Assembly: GCA_026545765.1 (NCBI GenBank)
Contig: CM048839.1
Coordinates: 42,206,677 to 42,270,676, forward strand
Origin: Plantago major
Taxonomy: Eukaryota; Streptophyta; Magnoliopsida; Lamiales; Plantaginaceae
DNA: 64,000 bases
Direction of reading: 5' to 3'
Shown here: positions 58,021 through 64,000 of the stretch, in pieces
How the letters are laid out: every line of letters begins with the position of its first letter
Position numbering within the stretch: the stretch's first letter is position 1
Notes under the pieces: model-generated
The model's database searches: none
Told to the model about the DNA's origin: nothing
What the model saw: only the letters and a program-made list of their open reading frames with translations
Program-made: the position numbers and the translations under genes

Positions 58021-59637
58021 CATATACCCATTAGACTTGGTGACCTCTTCAAATCCACCCCCAATGATAAGAAAAGAATGCATGTGAAGTGTAAAGGCAC
58101 TAGGAGAGATAAGAAGTGTCCATTTAAGTTGTACTTACAGGTTTTGTGTAAGACATTTGCATGGAAACATGAAAACTGCAGGTAATGTGCTTTTTATGTA
58201 TATATGATAGTTTTTTGCTCTAAATTTGTCTTGATATGTACTAATGTAGTTCTCATTTACATGTTTTATATGCTAGGCTTCACTAGGACTGCATTCAAAC
58301 TGGCCTTGTGGAATATGGCTTGTGCAACTACCATTCCACAGTTTGAGAGATGCAAGGAGGGGATGGGAAAGCTTGATCCCATGGCAGTCAAGTGGTTGGA
58401 AGCAAGGGACCCAACCAGTTGGTCCAGAGCATTCTTCTCTGGAGAGGTTAAGTATGACATCTTACTTAACAATTGTTGTGAGACTTTCAATTCATGCATT
58501 CTTGATGGTAGAGAGCTAGGTATAGTTTGTATGCTTGATTAGGTCATGGAGTATGTTATGATTAGACTGAAAAAGAATAGGGAGTTGTGCAATGACAAAT
58601 GGAGAGGTGTGCTTTGTCCTAAGATAGTTAAAATCTTAGATGATAACTTGATGAATCTGGAAGGTCTGGTACCTCTGAAATCTGCTAAGCATATTTGGAG
58701 AGTGTAGAGTAAGAGTGGGGAGAAATATATGGTTGATTTGTCTGCTAGAACTTGTGGGTGTAGGAAGTGGGACTTGTCTGGGATACCTTGCAGACATGCA
58801 CTAGCATGCATTACTAAGAATGGTTGGTAGGTAGAGAGATTTGTGGATAAGGCTTATCTAACTGCCACCATTGCCACCTTGTGAACCTAGAAGTAGGGGT
58901 AAGCCAAGTCATCTGAGAAGAAGAGATGCTGATGAACCTGCAATGAAAAGAAAGAAAAAATGTAGAGGTGGCGGACCCCCTGCTATGTCCCTATACAATA
59001 AGTATAAGCTGAAGAAGGATCAAGAAACTGTCACTTGCAGTTATTGTCGTGAGTAGTATCACAACATTCTCTTATGTGATTTGAAGAGGGCAGATGATGA
59101 AAGGAATGGCGTAGTTAAGGTACATGTAATCTCTTTTATGTTACTTGAACTTGTGTCTCCCTTGACTAACTTGTTTTTTGTTCAAATCTCAGCCCCCTAC
59201 TCCTAAGAAGACAAGGAAAGCCAAGGAGCCCAGTAAGACCACACAACCAAGGCAAACGAAACCCAATGTATGTTGTTTACATCCCAGCCATTGTGTCAAT
59301 TGTTGTTCATCTCTGTACAGACCTATTTCCATGTCAGTTTGTTGTTTCTCATATGCAGTTGTATATATGATTGTTTTAGGTTGTCAAAGTGAACCCTGGA
59401 ATACAGAGCATTATGAAAAACTTGGGAAGCCAATCAAACACAAGTTCTGGTGAGCGAATCAACAAACAACCACCAACCATTTGGGAACAAATGGAAGCTA
59501 AAGGGACTACAAAGAACTTCACTAAAAATCTAACCATTGAAGGCAGTTCAGTGCATATGAGGATGCCACCTGCAAATACAATTAGCAGGGAAACATTGGA
59601 AGCTATGGAGAACAAAAAGAAGAACATGACAACTTGA
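58020..59637 (+). pseudogene. MULE transposase, 3' exons (mudrA-like), catalytic core missing
   Basis: 58030-58181 encodes part of the MuDR-type DNA-binding domain (LGDLFKSTPNDKKRMHVKCK), ending at a donor CAG|GTAATG. The next exon from 58277 is already C-terminal transposase (FERCKEGMGKLDP, WSRAFFS, CDILLNN-like DILLNNCCETFNS). The DDE region between is absent. TAG codons at 58540, about 58706 and about 58827 break the frame. The SWIM zinc finger is recognisable (CGCRKWDLSGIPCRH, about 58750-58800), then a zinc-knuckle-like CSYCRE..HNILLC and basic tail exons (from 59194 and from about 59380) to TGA near 59637. Transcribed away from the left TIR in its original state. Confidence 0.75.
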
Positions 59638-60216
59638 AAGATTGGAATTATGTAATAATTTAGTAGTTTGCTGACTAGTTTCACTTTAGACTTGAGAAGT
59701 GAAATCTTTTGTCTCTTTTGTCTATCCACCTTCTGACTTGGTTATTAACTAATTATGGTATGGTATGTAAGCTTGGAATTAACATGAAGTGTGAAAACAC
59801 TTTATGAAGTTTAAGTTTGATTTAAATTCATGTGTTTGTTTGGTTTATAAAGTATATTAGGGCATGGTTAAATTCATGTTACATGTGAAGTTTAAACTCC
59901 AGTTTTTCATGGCAATTTTACCAGTTTTCATGCCATTTTTCCATGTCATTTACCAGTTTCATAGTGCCAGTTTTCATGCCATTTTCCATGCCATTTACTA
60001 GTTTTTCATGCCATTTATTAGTTTTCCATGCCACTTTTCATGCAAATTAATGTACCATTTCATAACAAGAACAAAAATTACATAAATTTACCATAATACC
60101 TGATTTTTTTCATTCAACCAAAACATAATCCAACATACATGTGTAGCTTCCAAAATTACAACTTCAAGCCTAACAATTAACATACATAGTAGGGCAGTCC
60201 ATAATAGCCTAAACAA
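59638..60216. other. Spacer between the two convergent MULE genes
   Basis: Probable 3' UTRs of both genes. Contains repeated CATGCCATTTTCCATG and TTTTCATGCCATT units (about 59900-60050). No coding seen. Confidence 0.5.
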
Positions 60217-60822
60217 CTACATCAATAGAACAAGCACCAACATAAGAACAACAACAACAACAACAACAACAATGTCAATCACACACACATTAGCTTTCTT
60301 CTTCCCCTGTTTCTTTGTCAGATTTTTTGCCGCAGACTCTTGCTCAGCTTGCATCTTCTTAATCAACTTCTTCATCATCTTATTCTCTTTAACAAGAGAC
60401 TCATTCAGCTTCAACAAACTCTTCATATCCTCAGTAGTATCTACCAAGTCCAACTCCAATTTTCTCACCAACTCTTCTGCTTCGATTTTCCCACGAAGCA
60501 ACCCTCTAATGATTCCAGATACCCTTGAATCCAATGGATCTTCAATACACCTAAAATAGGTACAGCCTGTTCGACTAACCTTCTACATCAAAACAGTTGA
60601 ATAAATCATTATTGTCTAATAACAAATAAACACAAACTTCGCTATCAAAATCATAAATTCACTCCAAACAACACTTACATTGTACATAGGACAACCCATA
60701 TAACGCCGACCAGGGTAGTTTTTCCAGGATACACCTTCAACCGCGATCCTTCGCGGATTCACGCACCGACAATATTCTTCACGAGTATCTCCTCTGAAAT
60801 TTGAAGCTGCATACGTTGCCAT
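60217..60822 (-). CDS. GRF zinc-finger, coiled-coil, C-terminal membrane protein of the MULE
   Basis: Two exons on the minus strand: 60822-60679 (ATG at 60822, MATYAASNFRGDTREEYCRC) and 60579-60217, with a GT-AG intron between. The combined frame is intact and gives 168 residues. Residues about 17-62 form a GRF-type zinc finger (CRC...GRRYMGC...GCTYFRC). Residues about 75-135 are a heptad-like coiled coil (LELDL, LLKLNESLVKENKMMKKL). A basic KKQGKKK patch is followed by a hydrophobic run of Val/Leu to the C-terminus, a likely tail anchor, encoded partly by GTT repeats. It starts about 160 bp inside the right TIR and converges on the transposase, the position occupied by mudrB in maize MuDR (known), though the protein is unrelated. 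The function is unknown; GRF fingers bind nucleic acids in other proteins. Confidence 0.8.
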
Positions 60823-60984
60823 TGGAGCCAATTCTTACTCGCAAACACCTAAATTAAGGAAACAAGGCTTCAATTCTGATATTCAAACGATGGGTTCATT
60901 CAATTTCGAAATTAGGGTTCATATGAAAGGGGATCTTTTGGAGAAAATTTTGGCCCATCCCTGTTTTTTATTCTAATTTGTTTA

Positions 60985-61345
60985 TTGTGTGAGACATGTG
61001 ACTCACACAGAAAAAAATGTTTTTTTTAATTTTTTTATTTAAGAAATTATTTTTATTAGTTTATAATTTTATAAATATTTTTTATAATTTAAAATTTTAA
61101 TTTTTGATTTTTTTAAATTTATAAACCCAGATTTAATCTGGTATTGACACGTGTCCCTCAGATTTAAATTTAAATTTTTTTATTTTTCTTGGGCACAAGT
61201 CAGCCAAAATCAACGACGATCAAAATTAAATTCGATCATTAATAAAAGAAAATCACCGGAAAATTGGACCTCAATTTGTTTGGGTGTTGTGGTAGTGTAT
61301 GTAAATTGGACAACATTGTAGTGCACCTAAAATATTTTTTTACGG
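60985..61345 (-). repeat. MULE right terminal inverted repeat
   Basis: Reverse complement of 25430-25850, including CTCACACAGAAAAAAA, AAATTTATAAACCCAGATTT, TTGGACCTCAATTTGTTTGG and GTGCACCTAAAATATTTT. Followed by the 9-bp duplication TTATGTTAT at 61346-61354. Confidence 0.8.
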
Positions 61346-61354
61346 TTATGTTAT

Positions 61355-61667
61355 TGTCGTTATGTTATTGTGAAATTTTAGGGACAAGAATTTATTAGGG
61401 TAATAACGTAATTCACCCTTTAATTTATTTTTTCTTTTCCAAATCCCGCTACCAATCCTATTCAAAATTACTCTCTTCACTCCTTTTCTGCTCGAGTCGA
61501 AAACCATTTTCAAACCCTAATCCTCTTTCACTTTCTTCAATTTCTCCATCCAATTTCATTCTCAACAGCTTCATTTTCGTAACAAAAACACAGACGAGTC
61601 TTTCTATGAATTTCCCCTAGGTTTGTTTCTCTCCTTCTGGTTCAATTTCGAGTACTCAATTTCGAAA
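61355..61667. other. Promoter/5' UTR side of shugoshin B
   Basis: A C/T-rich leader (61480-61660) similar to the region upstream of shugoshin A. No clear TATA box. The MULE right end is 322 bp upstream of the start codon, so the insertion sits in this gene's promoter region. Confidence 0.45.
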
Positions 61668-64000
61668 ATGGTAGTTGATAATCTGGCAAAGCCTAGAAGG
61701 CCGCTTGGAGACCTTACAAATTCTCAATCAATGCCTAAATCTCCTGTGGCACTTCGCAAACTTCCTCCACAAGCTGCTCAGCAAAACGAAATTGCGTTTT
61801 TGAAGCAGATCCATCATAAAAAGTAACTATTCCCCTTCTCCTGTTCAATGTGCTTTCACCTTCTGTTCGATTTTGCTAATATTTGCCTCTTCAATTCTAA
61901 TTACCAGCAAACTTATAGAATTGGCCGGGATTGAGCTTCAGAATCTGCGGAATTCTCTGATGAAGACGCAGCAGCAGAATCAGAGCTTGGCTCAGGCGAA
62001 TACTCAAATGTTGGCGGTTAGATTCAATTGACCTTTTAAATTCAGTTACAGTGAGTGTTGGCAGTTTAATTGATCTTTTTTCTTAACTGTGGTGTACTTG
62101 TGCAGGAGCTTACTAGGGATAAACAAAGGGTGAGTCTGCTCAGATACTTGCTTTGTAGAGGAAACATATGTTTGCTGTTATGCGGCTTTTGATTTCTGTT
62201 GTGATGTATGTGTCATTTCTCTTCGCAGTTAAAAGAAGTCCAGCATGAACTTTCAATGACTAAAGGCCTTCTTAAGATGTCGAAGTTAGAACTCGAGGTA
62301 TCCTCGTCAACATTTCGTGCTACATTTGCCTATAAGTGAATTTGTTTTATCATTTTTCCGTTTTTACTTTGTAGCTCTTCTTGATTACAATTGGTTTTAT
62401 CATGATCTGATCTTGTGTTTGCTCATCATGAATTGTTAGTGACTTTTGCTTTTAGAAAATGACAACTGTTCATATGAAGTATATTCTGACTTGTACCTAT
62501 TTTTCACATCTTAACTGATCTGTCATATACCATTGTAACTGCACGAGAGCCTTTTCCAGATTTTAGTTATCAAAGAGTAGTTTCCCATAAATTGTGTGTG
62601 TAGTGTGTACGTTTCTCATCTCAGTTGAAAGGATTAAACATGAGGTATCCTTTTATGATTTTATGATTTATAAACCACAATTGCTTGCCTATGTATTTTG
62701 TCACCAAACGAATATATGGTATGCTTTGACTATTGTACATTAGGGTGGAGACAAAAATGAGATCTGTCATTTGGTCATAACAAAATCTAGGGGGTGTTGG
62801 GGGCAGTGTTATCAATCCCAGATTGTGGCGCGTAGGGCCCGCCAAAAAATCCGGCTTCTTTATATAATTTACGAAATGTATATATAAGTTCATCTAATGT
62901 TAAAATAATTTTACATAAACCAAATTTATAATAATAAGTCGTAGCATTCTTCATATAGATCTGTAAGACATGCAAAGCCTAGAAATTTGATGGTAAATTG
63001 GTCATTTACCCCAAAATGCACTATCATGCCGGGAAACACTGGGATGCTATGCAACCCGGGATAGAGGTATCTATCCCGGGCCAGTCTGAAAATGCTCCGG
63101 GATCGCGTGGGGATCTTGCCAGGATTGACAACACTGGTTGGGGTCTTGGGGATGCTAATATAGAAACTTAGGGAAGGAGAGAAGCTATAGTGAAAATTAA
63201 AAATCTAAAAGTGCGGAATTTCAATTTTTCTTTTCTTTTTATTATTTTGGAATGTGTGTGGGTGGTATCTCAGCCAACTGGTGACATACACGTTCTGAGA
63301 AACTTTTAAACTGGATATTTTGAGGTCCTATATTGGTATTCCAAATACTAATGGCCTGTGAACTCTTACAGGAGCTCAAGAAGGTGAACATGCCTACAGG
63401 TGAGTTACCGAAAAGCGACAAGGTAAGTTATCTTTGATTGTGCAGCTATAACGTTGAAAAGTGTGAATCGACATTTCTAACCATGATGCACTTCTCTTGT
63501 AGGACACAAAGTTAATAGCTTGTGAAACTGGAGATGAGAATATCATACCTCACAAATCCTCTAAGAGGGGACGTCCTTCAAGAAGTCAATGTGAGGTGAA
63601 CATTCCCGCAAGAGAGTTACCGATGATGGATAAGGTAATATTATTTCATTGTGCAGCTATAATACAGAACAATGTGAATCAACATTAGATTTTTTTTGTC
63701 TAATTGTGATACATTGGACTTGTAGGAGACAATGTTGGTAGGACATGACGAGAATAACGTGCATCGCAAAGCCTGCAAGAGGGGACGTCCTTCTACAAGT
63801 CAATGTGAGGCGAACATACCTACAAATGAGTTACCGAAGATAGATACGGTAAATACTCTTTCATTGTGCAGCTGTAACACAGAAATGTGAATCAACAGTA
63901 CATTATTTTTTATCTAACCATGATACACTGGACTTGTAGGAGACAGCGGCGGTAGCTTTGGAAAGTGGACATGATGAGAATAATATGCCTCGCAAAGCCT
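61668..64000 (+). CDS. SGO: Shugoshin, paralogue B with amplified exon, cut by window end
   Basis: Exons with GT-AG borders: 61668-61822, 61908-62016, 62106-62129, 62229-62297, 63372-63422, 63503-63634, 63726-63848 and 63940 onward (open at 64000). Exons 2-4 have exactly the same lengths (109, 24 and 69 nt) as in shugoshin A and encode the same coiled coil (KLIELAGIELQNLRNSL...QHELSMTKGLLK). Exons six, seven and eight are tandem copies of one another, each with a KRGRPS(R/T)SQCE basic patch and a following ELPxxDK tail. Shugoshin A has one such exon. The C-terminal SGO motif must lie beyond the window. Intron 4 contains a hAT MITE (62804-63136). Expected role: centromeric cohesin protection with PP2A, by family knowledge. 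Confidence 0.85.
62804..63136. mobile_element. hAT-type MITE in intron 4 of shugoshin B
   Basis: Termini CAGTGTTATCAATCC and, reverse-complemented, CAGTGTTGTCAATCC. Flanks GTTGGGGG (62796-62803) and GTTGGGGT (63137-63144) match 7 of 8, the hAT duplication length. The interior has a GC-rich right part with CCCGGGATAGAGGTATCTAT, itself a dyad. No coding. Confidence 0.75.

Larger units (their letters stand above)
25430..61345 (+). mobile_element. Mutator-like element (MULE) enlarged to 35.9 kb by nested insertions
   Basis: The outer ends are inverted: GCAAAAAAAATATTTTAGG at the left pairs with CCTAAAATATTTTTTTAC at the right. Similarity continues for roughly 400 bp inward. A perfect 9-bp direct repeat TTATGTTAT flanks the element (25421-25429 and 61346-61354), diagnostic of Mutator-like transposition. 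The MULE's own sequence is 25430 to about 27400 and about 58020 to 61345. It contains a MuDR-type transposase reading rightwards and a GRF zinc-finger gene reading leftwards from the other end. Everything between is a Ty3/gypsy element with a copia and a CACTA nested in it. Confidence 0.85.

Noticed and set aside
60272-60559. Plus-strand hydrophobic ORF opposite the GRF gene
   Set aside because: Shadow of the real minus-strand exon; the minus frame has a zinc finger, splice sites and coiled coil.

Overview
This window is nuclear DNA of a dicot-type flowering plant. The evidence is GT-AG spliced genes for a MIEL1-type RING E3 ligase, a leucine-rich-repeat receptor kinase and two shugoshins, embedded in plant transposable elements (Helitron, hAT, PIF/Harbinger, MULE, CACTA, Ty1/copia, Ty3/gypsy). 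I cannot name the species from sequence alone. There is no prokaryotic gene content and no CRISPR.

Layout. 1-11.1 kb is gene-poor: a degenerate GTTTTAAG repeat array split by a solo LTR, small MITEs, a PIF/Harbinger MITE, and two related Helitron 5' ends. One of these Helitrons runs to a textbook hairpin plus CTAG 3' end at 10720, about 420 bp upstream of a gene. 11.1-13.8 kb is a 12-exon CHY/RING ubiquitin ligase whose stop codon has been displaced by a hAT MITE. 15.0-17.9 kb holds a large fold-back element and a MULE-type MITE. 18.1-21.2 kb is an LRR-XII-like receptor kinase broken by one frameshift and one nonsense codon. 22.2-24.1 kb is a complete short shugoshin gene. A second shugoshin starts at 61.7 kb and runs off the window; it shows serial duplication of one exon.

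Between the two shugoshins lies a 35.9-kb nest of four elements. (1) A Mutator-like element (25430-61345) has roughly 400-bp terminal inverted repeats and a perfect 9-bp target duplication. It carries a broken MuDR-type transposase and, convergent to it, an intact small gene for a GRF zinc-finger/coiled-coil/membrane protein. (2) A Tat-type Ty3/gypsy retrotransposon, with an antisense extra ORF, sits inside the MULE. (3) A very large Sirevirus-like Ty1/copia element (TSD CTGAC) sits inside the gypsy 5' LTR; it has a three-LTR structure and an env-like region containing a series of five canonical short introns. (4) A CACTA transposon (TSD ATC) sits inside the copia gag.

The points most worth following up are the MULE two-gene architecture, the intron array in the copia env-like region, exon amplification in the second shugoshin, and the MITE that supplies a new C-terminus to the E3 ligase. 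All element boundaries were read by eye from termini and target duplications. Lineage names are from recognised motifs, not from searches.
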